Positions 34,164 to 43,206 of a DNA stretch of 64,000 nt are shown piece after piece (position 1 is the stretch's first letter; every line of letters starts with the position of its first letter). The stretch comes from Mucilaginibacter aquaedulcis. GTDB taxonomy: Bacteria > Bacteroidota > Bacteroidia > Sphingobacteriales > Sphingobacteriaceae. A program made the position numbers and the translations under genes. The stretch is taken from positions 729,548 to 793,547 of the forward strand of contig NZ_JAUFPR010000004.1 of NCBI RefSeq assembly GCF_030409325.1, read 5' to 3'. A model generated the notes under the pieces. The model worked only from the letters and a program-made list of their open reading frames with translations, made no database searches and was not told the origin of the DNA.

Positions 34164-35114
34164 ATGTTTATAAATATTACCGACAGTAAAGAAGCGGCTA
34201 ACAAGGGCAGCAGCAGCGGATTGGTTCATTACCTGGAAAAAGAGAACCGGATATATAATAAGGATGAACCCGAGTATTGGTTCAATGGGCTACATGTCAG
34301 AATAGATCCATACGTGGCTATGCGGACAATAGATAACAATATCGCTAAGTTAGGTAAGGACGATGCGAAATTCTTCCTGCTTAATATCAGCCCCAGTCAA
34401 AAGGAGATCGCCTTTTTAAAGGAACAATACGGCGAGGATGGTGCCAAAGCCCAGATGAAAGGGTTTGCTGTTAGGGTAATGGATGCCTACGCACAGAATT
34501 TTAAACGGGATGGTATTAACAGCCACGAAGATCTGATCTGGTTTGGGAAGCTGGAAAACTACCGTTATTACACCCACAATGATCCAGAGGTTAAACAGGG
34601 TATTAAAAAACGGGGAGATTATAAGGAGGGCGAGCAGATGCATGTGCAGGTCATTGTCAGCAGAAAAGATGCAACCAACAAAATCAAGCTTAGCCCGATG
34701 AATACATCAAGAGGAAAGAATGAAGATCATTCTAAAAAGATGGGGCAGTTTGATCGGGTGGCTTTTAAACAGTGTGGAGAAACACTGTTTGACGAATTAT
34801 TCGAGTTTGACAGACAACTTAAAGATACAATGGCTTATGCAAATGTCCAAAAAAACGGCAGCCTGGCAGAGCGGGTGCAGATGGAGACCCAAAATCAGAA
34901 AGAAGAAGCCGCATACTTAAGCACCGTCCTTAACGAAGATCGGTCCGACATGGAATTATCAGCCGGCATTCATCCATATTATACCACTATAGACCAATCT
35001 TTTGACGACTTTATCAGTCCTATCCATATCGACATCAAGGATGATGTGGATGACGAGGCTATACATGGGAGAAATCGCCATAGGAAAAGGCAGGCAAGGA
35101 CCAATACACGATAA
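34164..35114 (+). CDS. relaxase / mobilisation protein (DUF5712, BtgB/MobA type)
   Basis: The 316-residue protein begins MFINITDSKEAANKGSSSGL and has HYLEKENRIY, then FLLNISPSQKEI and, near residue 155, QMHVQVIVSRKD with a histidine that fits the metal-binding site of relaxases. It matches the DUF5712 relaxases that mobilise Bacteroidota elements by nicking the transfer origin. The C-terminal 80 residues are acidic and variable, ending in a basic tail (NRHRKRQART). It follows the BfmA-like gene by 12 bp. No coupling protein or mating-pair genes are nearby, so it depends on a helper element. Confidence 0.85.
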   Translation: MFINITDSKEAANKGSSSGLVHYLEKENRIYNKDEPEYWFNGLHVRIDPYVAMRTIDNNIAKLGKDDAKFFLLNISPSQKEIAFLKEQYGEDGAKAQMKGFAVRVMDAYAQNFKRDGINSHEDLIWFGKLENYRYYTHNDPEVKQGIKKRGDYKEGEQMHVQVIVSRKDATNKIKLSPMNTSRGKNEDHSKKMGQFDRVAFKQCGETLFDELFEFDRQLKDTMAYANVQKNGSLAERVQMETQNQKEEAAYLSTVLNEDRSDMELSAGIHPYYTTIDQSFDDFISPIHIDIKDDVDDEAIHGRNRHRKRQARTNTR

Positions 35115-35132
35115 TAGTCAAATAATTTTACC

Positions 35133-35396
35133 TTAATCTTTTTTTGATTTCTTATCCCACTCATCCTCGGGACGTAGTTTCAAATCCTTACAAAGAAAGT
35201 CCATTATTTCTGTATAGGGCACGTCAACAGCCAATGCTATTAAATAGATTTCTTCGGCTGTTGGTCGTGATTTAATATCTACATGAAGTTTGCTGATCCT
35301 GTCTTTTGATATTCCCGTACGTCTTGCGAGTTTGGCTTGACTTAAAGGTTTCCGAGACAAGTATAATCCTAATAGAGTTAATGTTTCTTTTTCCAA
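35133..35396 (-). CDS. Xre-like helix-turn-helix regulator
   Basis: The 87-residue protein has a single helix-turn-helix (PLSQAKLARRTGISKDRISK) in an Xre-like fold and a charged tail (LRPEDEWDKKSKKD). It is convergent with the relaxase gene, 18 bp apart, and is the last gene of the island. It probably controls the element or its own promoter. The 200 bp upstream (35397-35600) are AT-rich; a TATATTTG -7 match at 35486-35493 points to plus-strand transcription and not to this gene. Confidence 0.8.
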   Translation of the reverse strand: MEKETLTLLGLYLSRKPLSQAKLARRTGISKDRISKLHVDIKSRPTAEEIYLIALAVDVPYTEIMDFLCKDLKLRPEDEWDKKSKKD

Positions 35397-35604
35397 TGAG
35401 CCTGTATTCTTAAATGTAGATTACATTAAAAGTACAGATGAAAAAAAACAATAGAAAAATCATTGCCAAATGGCGAATAATTATCTATATTTGTTGATAA
35501 ATAAACTACATTAAGCGCCTATTCACTAAATAAAGCTTTTAAATGATTTAAAATAATAACAAAATATTGACACTGATTGTGTCTGGGTTTATTCAGGAGT
35601 CTCG

Positions 35605-35768
35605 TCGCAAAAACTACCACTTTTAACGACCACGGGAAGATAGAGTAAAGCCCATTCTTGGAATTGTGCATATATTTGTGCAATCTTTAGGGATGGGCTC
35701 TATCGAAAGTTATGGTCTGGTTCTAGTGGTAGTACCTTGCGAATAGCGGAAGATAGGGTCCTCCCTAT
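35605..35768. ncRNA. rod-shaped structured RNA, 6S-like candidate
   Basis: Nested pairings form a long rod with internal loops: TCGCAA 35605-35610 with TTGCGA 35737-35742; ACTACCACT 35613-35621 with AGTGGTAGT 35725-35733; GACCA 35628-35632 with TGGTC 35713-35717; GATAG 35639-35643 with CTATC 35700-35704; GCCCAT 35650-35655 with ATGGGC 35693-35698. A hairpin ATAGGG/CCCTAT (35753-35768) followed by a T-rich stretch would end a plus-strand transcript. A long helix with a central bubble is the 6S plan; strand and identity are not settled. The rest of 35770-36244 contains no gene I trust. Confidence 0.5.
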
Positions 35769-36133
35769 TGTATTTTAATCTGCAATAGAGACTCATAAAA
35801 TTGAATGTTTATGAGTAAAAATCAAACCAAAACTACATCCTTTTTTAGAATCGAAATCTTTCCCAGACGAGTAAAGAATGGCTATGTCTCTGATATATTG
35901 TTGCCCTTTCAAAGGCGTTTAATAAACCTTCTTAAACTGCAATTTAACCCCTCCCCAGGTATTTTCCATTTTAATAAAAAGCATTTACTTTCACAAGGAA
36001 AGAGGGTTGATAATGAATTAATTGGCTTGTCTCCAACATTGCCCTTTGTTACGCCGTTCTTAGGAACGGTAATTTTTTATCCGCTGCAAAACCCAATCAA
36101 GAATATTATCTGCTCTCCTGAGTGAGGCTTTTA

Positions 36134-36190
36134 AAAACGGCAACCTAAGATCAGCTTAATAGTTAATAGTCAATTTCGGGTTGCCGTTTT
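36134..36190 (+). terminator. 12-bp stem with long loop before the SusC gene
   Basis: AAAACGGCAACC (36134-36145) and GGTTGCCGTTTT (36179-36190) are perfect inverted copies with a 33-nt loop. T-rich sequence follows. It may end an upstream plus-strand transcript or act as a leader structure of the SusC operon. Confidence 0.5.
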
Positions 36191-36244
36191 CCTTTTCATA
36201 GTCTTACCTGACTAATCTTTTAATCAACTCAACTAAAGAATTTC

Positions 36245-39200
36245 ATGAAAAAAACTATACTTTTTATAGTGTTGGCCGCGCTTTGCCTTTTTTTCAGGGC
36301 GGCAGGACAAATCATAAACAAACCACCAGGTCAAATTATCACCGGAAAAGTCACCGATGAACAGGGCACCCCGCTTCCCGGAGCAACTGTCAAATTAAAA
36401 GGAAGAGCTGTTGCTGTAAATACAGCAGCAGACGGAACTTATACTATCGGACCGGTTTCTACAAATGACATTCTCCTAATTAGTTTTGTAGGCTATCAGC
36501 AAATAGAAATACGCCTATTCGAACTTCAAAAGCAACAATTCACCGTCCGTTTAAAGAACAATACAGGAGCATTGGATGAAGTACAAATAATTGCCTATGG
36601 AACCACAACCAAAAGACTAAGCACAGGTGATGTATCTTCTGTCAAGGCGGCCGATATTGAAAAACAACCTGTATCCAACCCCTTGGCCGCATTGGAAGGA
36701 CGCGTACCCGGATTATCTGTCACGCAAAGCAGCGGCGTTAGCGGAGCAGGATTTAAGGTTCAGATTCGCGGACAAAGCTCCCTTTTACAGGGTTCAGAAC
36801 CTTTTTACATTGTTGACGGTGTTCCATTTGTAACCGGTAATTCTGCTTTAAACCAGATTTCATCTGCTGCCGGTTCTTCTTCAAACGGCACTGGTATGAG
36901 CCCTTTCCAATTAATTAATCCTGCTGATATAGAAAGTATCGAGGTATTGAAAGATGCCGATGCAACGGCTATCTACGGCAGCAGGGGTGCTAACGGAGTA
37001 ATCTTAATAACCACCAAAAAAGGTAAACCTGGATCTGTTAAAGTGAACTTCAACACCTATTCCGGTGCGAGCAAAGTGTCACGAACAATGGACATGCTGA
37101 ATACGCAGCAGTATTTGCAAATGCGGCGGGAAGGGTTTAAAAATAGCGGACTTACACCAACGACAACCAATGCGCCTGACATACTGCTTTGGGATACCAC
37201 GAGGTATACAGACTTTAAAAAACTATTGATCGGAGGTAATGCTCATACGACTGATGCACAGCTTTCCTTATCAGGAGGGAATGTTAATACACAATTTATT
37301 ATCGGAGGGGGCTATCATCATGAAACAACCGTTTTCCCAACTGATTTGGGCGATACACACGGCTCTCTTCACTTGAGCCTAAATCATCACTCAACTGATA
37401 ATAAATTGAACATTGCCTTCACCGCAACTTATGCCACAAATAAAAACAATCTCACAACGACGGACCTGAGCAGCTATATCAACTCAAACCCGATGCTGCA
37501 ATTGTACACGCCTGACGGGAAGTTAAACTGGGCAGAAGGGGGCAAAGCCTATTCAAGTCTCGGTATCCTGAACCCCAACCCACTCGCTTTTCAGTATCAA
37601 ACTTATGCAGGAAAGTTTAACAACCTGAATAGCAATTTACTGATCGGATATCATATCATACCTGATCTTCTTCTAAAAGTAAGCATGGGGTATAATGCCA
37701 TAAACAGCAATGAGGTCGCTACTTTTCCAAGTACATCTATTAATCCCTATTCGTTGCAGCTACCTTACAGTAATTTTGCAACCCGGACATTCCAAAGCTG
37801 GATAATTGAGCCGCATGCCCAGTACATAAAAACAGTCGGTATTGGAAAATTGGATGTCCTGATCGGGGGGACATGGCAGGATCAATCCAGCAACGGCCTG
37901 ACCGTAGCCGCCACAAATTACAATAATGATCTGCTGTTAAATTCCATAACAGCGGCAGGTACTATACAGAGCAATAATAGTTACAGCCAGTACCGGTATG
38001 AAGGGGTCTATGGGAGAATCAATTATAATTTACAGGATAAATATATCGTAAATATAAGTGGCAGAAGAGATGGTTCGAGCAGATTTGGTCCACAAAGCAG
38101 GTTCAGCAATTTTGCAGCGTTAGGAGCCGCTTGGATTTTTTCAGAAGAAAAATTTATAAAAAGCACACTTAGTAACATCGTCAGTTTCGGGAAACTCAGG
38201 GGAAGCTATGGTATTACAGGTAATGATCAGATCGGCGATTATCAATTCCTGGATACCTGGACACCGGTGTCGGACACCTATCAAAGTGTCAGCAGTTTAA
38301 ATCCGACTTCGCTGTATAATCCGTCTTTTCAGTGGGAGAAAAATAAAAAGGCTGAGCTTGCATTGGATTTAGTTTTTTTAAATAACCGGATATTATTGTC
38401 TGCCGCTTATTTCAGATCGCTTTCAAAGAACCAGCTTGTTAACTATACTTTACCGACACAAACCGGTTTTACATCCATATTAGAGAATCTCAATGCCACT
38501 GTTGTCAATAAAGGCTGGGAGTTTCAGTTAAGCAGTAAAAACATCAGTTCACACGCCTTTACCTGGAATAGCTCATTTAATTTAACCATACCTAAAAATC
38601 AGCTACTTGCATTTCCTGGATTGGAAAGTTCAACCTATGCCGGTACCTATATTATTGGCCAGTCCGTATCGAGCAGGTTGGTTTATCACTATTTAGGTGT
38701 TGATCCGCAAACCGGCGTTTATCAGTTCCAGGATGTTAATAATGATGGAAAGTATAACCAGGCTGACAGGAACACACTTGTTAATACCGACCCTAAGTTT
38801 TATGGTGGATTTCAGAACAGTGTAAGTTATCAAAATTTTCAGCTGGATATATTTTTCGAGTTTAAAAAACAAACCGGCGTTAATTACCTGTCGAACCTTG
38901 CCGGAACCGTTCCGGGATACAAGTATTATAATCAACCTGTAATTGTCTTATCCCGCTGGCAAAATCCCGGAGATATTGCCGACATACAAAAGTTTACCAG
39001 TGCAGGCGGCCCTGCTTTAACAGCTTCCAATCTTTACCTGCGAAGTTCAAATGCAGTCTATTCAGATGCATCTTATATACGCCTTAAAAACGTATCGCTG
39101 TCTTATAGTATTCCGCAACAACTACTGAAAAAACTGCATGTAGCTAATTGCAGGGTTTATTTACAGGGACAGAATCTTTTAACAATGACCAATTACATTG

Positions 39201-39280
39201 GTGCCGACCCTGAAAACCAAAGCCTTTTTGTACTTCCTCCATTAAGAACAGTTACCGCAGGTATTCAACTAACCCTTTAA
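36245..39280 (+). CDS. SusC/RagA family TonB-linked outer membrane protein
   Basis: The 1011-residue protein has a signal peptide (ends near residue 22, AAGQ), a carboxypeptidase-regulatory-like N-terminal domain (GKVTDEQGTPLPGATVKLKG, residues about 34-53), a plug (SVKAADIEKQP, GAGFKVQIRGQSSLL, DADATAIYGSRGANGVILI) and a large beta-barrel ending in an aromatic-rich strand (VTAGIQLTL). It forms the outer membrane pore that, with the SusD lipoprotein, imports glycans or peptides using TonB energy. No sigma/anti-sigma pair or hydrolases are linked, so the substrate is unknown; the partner TlpA gene hints at peptide or thiol-linked uptake. Promoter not obvious. Confidence 0.93.
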   Translation: MKKTILFIVLAALCLFFRAAGQIINKPPGQIITGKVTDEQGTPLPGATVKLKGRAVAVNTAADGTYTIGPVSTNDILLISFVGYQQIEIRLFELQKQQFTVRLKNNTGALDEVQIIAYGTTTKRLSTGDVSSVKAADIEKQPVSNPLAALEGRVPGLSVTQSSGVSGAGFKVQIRGQSSLLQGSEPFYIVDGVPFVTGNSALNQISSAAGSSSNGTGMSPFQLINPADIESIEVLKDADATAIYGSRGANGVILITTKKGKPGSVKVNFNTYSGASKVSRTMDMLNTQQYLQMRREGFKNSGLTPTTTNAPDILLWDTTRYTDFKKLLIGGNAHTTDAQLSLSGGNVNTQFIIGGGYHHETTVFPTDLGDTHGSLHLSLNHHSTDNKLNIAFTATYATNKNNLTTTDLSSYINSNPMLQLYTPDGKLNWAEGGKAYSSLGILNPNPLAFQYQTYAGKFNNLNSNLLIGYHIIPDLLLKVSMGYNAINSNEVATFPSTSINPYSLQLPYSNFATRTFQSWIIEPHAQYIKTVGIGKLDVLIGGTWQDQSSNGLTVAATNYNNDLLLNSITAAGTIQSNNSYSQYRYEGVYGRINYNLQDKYIVNISGRRDGSSRFGPQSRFSNFAALGAAWIFSEEKFIKSTLSNIVSFGKLRGSYGITGNDQIGDYQFLDTWTPVSDTYQSVSSLNPTSLYNPSFQWEKNKKAELALDLVFLNNRILLSAAYFRSLSKNQLVNYTLPTQTGFTSILENLNATVVNKGWEFQLSSKNISSHAFTWNSSFNLTIPKNQLLAFPGLESSTYAGTYIIGQSVSSRLVYHYLGVDPQTGVYQFQDVNNDGKYNQADRNTLVNTDPKFYGGFQNSVSYQNFQLDIFFEFKKQTGVNYLSNLAGTVPGYKYYNQPVIVLSRWQNPGDIADIQKFTSAGGPALTASNLYLRSSNAVYSDASYIRLKNVSLSYSIPQQLLKKLHVANCRVYLQGQNLLTMTNYIGADPENQSLFVLPPLRTVTAGIQLTL

Positions 39281-39290
39281 ACATTACAAC

Positions 39291-40667
39291 ATGAAAATCC
39301 TATATAAAAAGCTGCTGCTCATTTTATTGCTGGGCATGAATTTATCAGCCTGTAAAAAGTTTGTCGACATTGCTCCCTCACCACAGTTAATAGCTACAGA
39401 TGCAATTTTTTCAAATGACAATACCGCCCTTTCTGCGGTAAGCGGTGTTTATGTGCAGATGCGGTCAGGCAGCCCTTCTTTTGCCAATGGTGGTATTGGT
39501 ATTTACGCGGGGCTTACTGCTGATGAGATCTACAATACCTCATCAAACTCAACCTACGATCCATATTACAATAATAATATCCTGTCAAACGATGGGAATA
39601 TCAGTGATTTCTGGTCTGCGGCCTATAACACCATATACCGCACTAATGCCATTCTGCAGGGACTGGATAAAAGCAACGGCCTTACTTCTTCAGTTAAGGA
39701 TCAGTTAAAAGGGGAAATGAAAGTTGTCAGGGCACTGATATACTTTTATTTAGTTAACCTTTATGGTGATGTTCCACTGATTACATCTCCTGATTATGCG
39801 CAAAATGCTATTGCCGGAGGAACGCCGGTTTCACAGGTTTATCAGCAAATGATTATTGACCTGACCGATGCACAGGGGCTGCTTACTAATACATATCCAA
39901 GCACGGGTAAGCTAAGGCCCAATAAACTAACGGCCACCGCATTACTGGCAAGGATATACTTATTTAAAAAAGATTGGGCTAATGCGGAAGCGCAGTCTTC
40001 AGCAGTCATCAATTCCAATGCTTATAGTATTCTACCTGATCTAAATGCTGTTTTCCTGATCAATAGCGGGGAAACCATTTGGGAGATAGCACCGGCAAAT
40101 AATGCCGCAAACTCTGCTGAAGCAAGCGCTTTTGTTCCCGAATCATCTGATGTGGAACCAACATTTGCAATAAATTCCTATTTACTCAATTTGTTTGATG
40201 CCAATGATAAGCGCAAAACCGCTTGGCTGGGTAGCAACATTATAGGCGGTGCGACTTATTATTATCCCAATAAATTTAAAAATAGCAGCACAACTTCTAT
40301 TACTGAATACAATGTGGTTTTCAGGCTTGCTGAACAATATTTAATCCGCGCAGAAGCAAGAGCACAGCAAAATACCAATTTGCCAGGAGCTGTTAATGAT
40401 TTGAATATGATTCATACCAGGGCTGGCTTGTCCGCCTATCCCACTTCCATGTCACAGGCAGATTGCGTATTGGCGATACAAAAGGAAAGGCGTTTAGAGC
40501 TTTTTACAGAGTGGGGTAACCGCTGGTTTGATTTGAAAAGATGGGGAACCATAGATAGCGTTCTTGGGACTGAAAAACCTGACTGGAAACCTTATGCAGC
40601 CTTATTTCCCCTTCCTTTAGATCAGCTAACCTACAATGTTAAACTGACACAAAACACCGGTTATTAA
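39291..40667 (+). CDS. SusD/RagB family nutrient-binding lipoprotein
   Basis: The 458-residue protein has a lipoprotein signal (LLLGMNLSACKKF, lipid cysteine at residue 21), an N-terminal SusD region with DYAQNAIAG and QMIIDLTDAQG, TPR-like helices (TATALLARIYLFKKDWANAE) and a C-terminal SusD/RagB block (EYNVVFRLAEQYLIRAEARA, ERRLELFTEWGNRWFDLKRW). It is the surface lid of the neighbouring SusC pore and starts 10 bp after it. The family binds glycans, peptides or other large nutrients. Length is on the short side of normal. Confidence 0.93.
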   Translation: MKILYKKLLLILLLGMNLSACKKFVDIAPSPQLIATDAIFSNDNTALSAVSGVYVQMRSGSPSFANGGIGIYAGLTADEIYNTSSNSTYDPYYNNNILSNDGNISDFWSAAYNTIYRTNAILQGLDKSNGLTSSVKDQLKGEMKVVRALIYFYLVNLYGDVPLITSPDYAQNAIAGGTPVSQVYQQMIIDLTDAQGLLTNTYPSTGKLRPNKLTATALLARIYLFKKDWANAEAQSSAVINSNAYSILPDLNAVFLINSGETIWEIAPANNAANSAEASAFVPESSDVEPTFAINSYLLNLFDANDKRKTAWLGSNIIGGATYYYPNKFKNSSTTSITEYNVVFRLAEQYLIRAEARAQQNTNLPGAVNDLNMIHTRAGLSAYPTSMSQADCVLAIQKERRLELFTEWGNRWFDLKRWGTIDSVLGTEKPDWKPYAALFPLPLDQLTYNVKLTQNTGY

Positions 40668-40691
40668 TAGCATCTGCCAAAGTTCAACACC

Positions 40692-41990
40692 ATGAGAAAG
40701 TCAATTGTCCTGTTACACTTAGTAACCCTGATCGTTTTATTAAATAACACCCGTCTGAAAGCACAAAATAAACCGTTAACAGTAGGTGACGAATTGCCCG
40801 ATCTTACATTCAAAAACATATTTAACCGCAATACAGAAATCAAATTATCGGACTTGCGCGGTAAGCTGGTCATACTGGATTTTTGGGGTGTGTTCTGCAT
40901 TCCATGCATTGAGGAATTTCCAAAACTTGATTCTCTGCAGAAAATGTTTGGTAATGAAATTCGGATAATTCCGGTTAATCCTTTGGACAGGGATTCTATC
41001 GGGCGGTTTTTCAAAAGCCATTCAAAAGTTTACCTGCCTTCCTTGCCGTTTATAACGGGCGATACCATACTGCAAAAGATTTTTCCTCACCAGGGTAATC
41101 CTTACATAGTTTGGATAGGAAAAGATGGAAAGATGCTATTGGATGATGTGCCAATTACACAATCCCATATTGAGGCCGTTCTTTCCAATAAAACGATGAA
41201 AGTCCCCGAAGCTGTAAAGAATAATTACGTTGAATCATTGTTTGACAAGCGTTGGAGCAACGACATGTTATATTCCTCCTACATTTATAGGGGCAGAGAT
41301 TTAGGCGTTAAATTAGGGACATCCGAAATTGGTCAGAGTCTTTCAGAAGGCGGAACCGTTATGTTTTTGTATCAAAGGGCATGGGAAGGATTAACAAACG
41401 GGAAGTATGGGTTTTTCAGACCAGGCAGAACGGTTATTCAAACCAAAGATTCCACTAAATACTTTGAGCCTAAAAATCTAAACGATTATGATAAACAGGT
41501 ATGGTTGAGGGATAATATTTATTGGTACCAATCTTCTATTCCCAATGACAAACCCTACCATGTTTATGAATTAATGAAGGAAGATTTAAACCGCGCTTTT
41601 CACTTAAACGCCGGGATTGAAAAAAGACCGGTAAGATGCCTTGTTCTGGTCAGAACAAGTAATACAGATAAAATAAAAACACAGGGGCATAAACCCATTG
41701 ATTCGTTTTTCAACGCAGACAGGATAGGTAAAGACTATGGCCCAACGCGTTCTTTAATCAATCAGCCATTCAGCAAATTCTCGAAAAGGCTGACAGGGTT
41801 GATAGAATACGGGCTCAAAAAACCTTTTGTAGATCAAACGGGTTACAATGGCAATATCGATATTCAATTCAAAGCAGACGTATTAGACGGGATTGTTTTA
41901 GCAAATCTGCGTAATGCCTTAAAAGTTTATGACCTTGATCTGGTTGAAAAAGATGTTGATTTAACCGTTCTTTCTCTAAAAGAAAATTGA
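40692..41990 (+). CDS. TlpA-like thiol-disulfide oxidoreductase, exported
   Basis: The 432-residue protein has an N-terminal signal-like stretch and a thioredoxin-like domain at about residues 30-170: VGDELPDLTF, LSDLRGKLVILDFWGVFCIPC with the active-site pair C69/C72. The usual tryptophan before the first cysteine is phenylalanine. The C-terminal 250 residues are unfamiliar (ends VDLTVLSLKEN) and could bind a partner. It follows susD by 24 bp, so it is part of the SusC-SusD operon; such trios occur in Bacteroidota for periplasmic handling of thiol-containing or peptide substrates (inference). It acts outside the cytoplasm. Confidence 0.82.
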   Translation: MRKSIVLLHLVTLIVLLNNTRLKAQNKPLTVGDELPDLTFKNIFNRNTEIKLSDLRGKLVILDFWGVFCIPCIEEFPKLDSLQKMFGNEIRIIPVNPLDRDSIGRFFKSHSKVYLPSLPFITGDTILQKIFPHQGNPYIVWIGKDGKMLLDDVPITQSHIEAVLSNKTMKVPEAVKNNYVESLFDKRWSNDMLYSSYIYRGRDLGVKLGTSEIGQSLSEGGTVMFLYQRAWEGLTNGKYGFFRPGRTVIQTKDSTKYFEPKNLNDYDKQVWLRDNIYWYQSSIPNDKPYHVYELMKEDLNRAFHLNAGIEKRPVRCLVLVRTSNTDKIKTQGHKPIDSFFNADRIGKDYGPTRSLINQPFSKFSKRLTGLIEYGLKKPFVDQTGYNGNIDIQFKADVLDGIVLANLRNALKVYDLDLVEKDVDLTVLSLKEN

Positions 41991-42008
41991 GGTTTTGCGA
42001 CTAAAAAA

Positions 42009-42041
42009 ACAACGGAATTGGCAATAGGCCAATTCCGTTGT
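42009..42041. terminator. bidirectional terminator between TlpA and DUF6520 genes
   Basis: ACAACGGAATTGGC (42009-42022) and GCCAATTCCGTTGT (42028-42041) pair perfectly over 14 bp with a 5-nt loop, between convergent genes. A-runs on the left give a T-run on the minus strand. It can end both transcripts. Confidence 0.85.
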
Positions 42042-42067
42042 CAGTAAAATATACCGGAAACTGTATC

Positions 42068-42421
42068 TTAATTCTTTTCCAGTATCCTGTTATCGGGAGC
42101 CGGCGTCCCTACATCGGTGCCTACCGGTAATGAAGCGTTTGTGGACCCAAACAAACAAATTGGCTGATTTGCATTGTCCTTACAACTTTGGGTATTAATA
42201 ACATTTGCTTTTGTGTCGTTGTAAGAGTAGGCCGCAATTGTTTCATTGGTGCTCGGATTCACATGATACCAATACAGGGCTGCCGCCTTGGTTGTATTAA
42301 CCGGAACTGTTTTTTTCACGTCCGGTTTAAAGGCAAAAGCTACGCCTATAATTGCCACGAAGGCGAATGAAAGCATAGCTCCCAGCCATACTTTTTTATT
42401 TTTTAATGTGATTTTTTTCAC
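42068..42421 (-). CDS. DUF6520 family small exported protein
   Basis: The 117-residue protein has an N-terminal membrane/signal segment (LGAMLSFAFVAIIGVAFAF) after a basic start, then a mature part with a Tyr- and Asn-rich segment (ALYWYHVNPSTNETIAAYSY), one CK-x10-C pair (C80/C88 approx.) and a disordered end. This fits DUF6520, a family found in Bacteroidota near SusC/SusD and TlpA genes; its function is unknown, but some similar small proteins are precursors of exported peptides. It faces the TlpA gene across the terminator at 42009. Confidence 0.78.
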   Translation of the reverse strand: MKKITLKNKKVWLGAMLSFAFVAIIGVAFAFKPDVKKTVPVNTTKAAALYWYHVNPSTNETIAAYSYNDTKANVINTQSCKDNANQPICLFGSTNASLPVGTDVGTPAPDNRILEKN

Positions 42422-43206
42422 AGGAATGAACTTTTTATAATAGCAAAAAAGGGCTCCAAAAACTTTATATTCGTATAGTTATGTGACGTTTTGCCTTTAG
42501 GCAGGCCTCACCGGAAACTTTTGCGCCCTGGGTGCTGCTGTTTCCATTTGCCCGAATAGCCCGGCACGGCTATTCGGGTTTTTCGTAAATAATGCATCTT
42601 TACGGTCGTGAACACTGGTGTGGGTAATTCTCTTTCGGACGTAAGCATGATTAAAAAGAGGCCGGATGTTGATGGTATAAAACCACAGACATGCTGCCAT
42701 GTACCTCTGGATAAAATGGATGCAAAGCGCTGCCATAGCGGCCAGCATGACCTTTGAGTTATAATCCTCTGCCATGTCCCTGATTGTTGCTGCATCAAAC
42801 GTTTTCATCCTCTACATTTTTTCTTGTTAATCAACTTAACACCAGCGGCGCAGCCTTGGCGTCACCTATCCTGGGTTTGTGCACTTTATCGCTGTACCCG
42901 CGTTCCATGCATCAGCATCCGGTGCCATCTTAACAGTACCGGCCGGATATCCCACTGATAGTTTTTACTTTAGGGGCTGCTATCATGTTGCTGATGCTCT
43001 ACCGCCAGGAAATGGCGGCTCGGCTCCCGGTACTTCCATCACACATCTTTGCAACAGTATTGATCGTTGCGTTTAGTAAATCTCGGTATCTGGTTTCCCC
43101 AAAAGCATAAAAAAACAGAGATAATGAGGATGGAAAAACACTAAAGGAGGTAAGTTTTTTTATGCCTGTTTTTGAGAAAAAAGAGAGAATGGGCATGCAA
43201 CAAGCC
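42422..43206. other. intergenic region with a plus-strand terminator
   Basis: This 785-bp stretch has no gene I trust. CCCGAATAGCC (42551-42561) and GGCTATTCGGG (42568-42578) followed by TTTTT form a strong plus-strand terminator, implying a short transcript from the left, possibly a small RNA between 42450 and 42583. A minus-strand frame at 42497-42808 (starts MKTFDAATIRDMAEDYNSK) crosses that terminator and is not called. Confidence 0.5.

Larger units (their letters stand above)
8383..35600. mobile_element. mobilisable genomic island at tRNA-Glu (right end approximate)
   Basis: The left edge is placed at the 3' end of tRNA-Glu because an integrase gene with candidate arm sites follows immediately. 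The right edge is uncertain: mobilisation genes (helix-turn-helix genes, hairpin cluster, BfmA-like protein, relaxase) end at 35114 and a small Xre gene ends at 35396, after which a structured RNA and a SusC operon look chromosomal. I could not find a clear second copy of the tRNA 3' end, so the boundary is an estimate. No conjugation (tra) genes are present, so the element would need a helper for transfer. Cargo is rich in nuclease-, protease- and ATPase-like genes, as in defence islands. Confidence 0.6.

Noticed and set aside
35805..36125. Plus-strand frame of 106 codons before the SusC gene
   Set aside because: No domain or signal, atypical composition, and it begins inside a perfect 9-bp hairpin (ACTCATAAA/TTTATGAGT).
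42497..42808. Minus-strand frame of 103 codons (MKTFDAATIRDMAEDYNSK...)
   Set aside because: It crosses a strong plus-strand terminator, has no recognisable domain and an odd C-terminus. Left as unannotated intergenic sequence.
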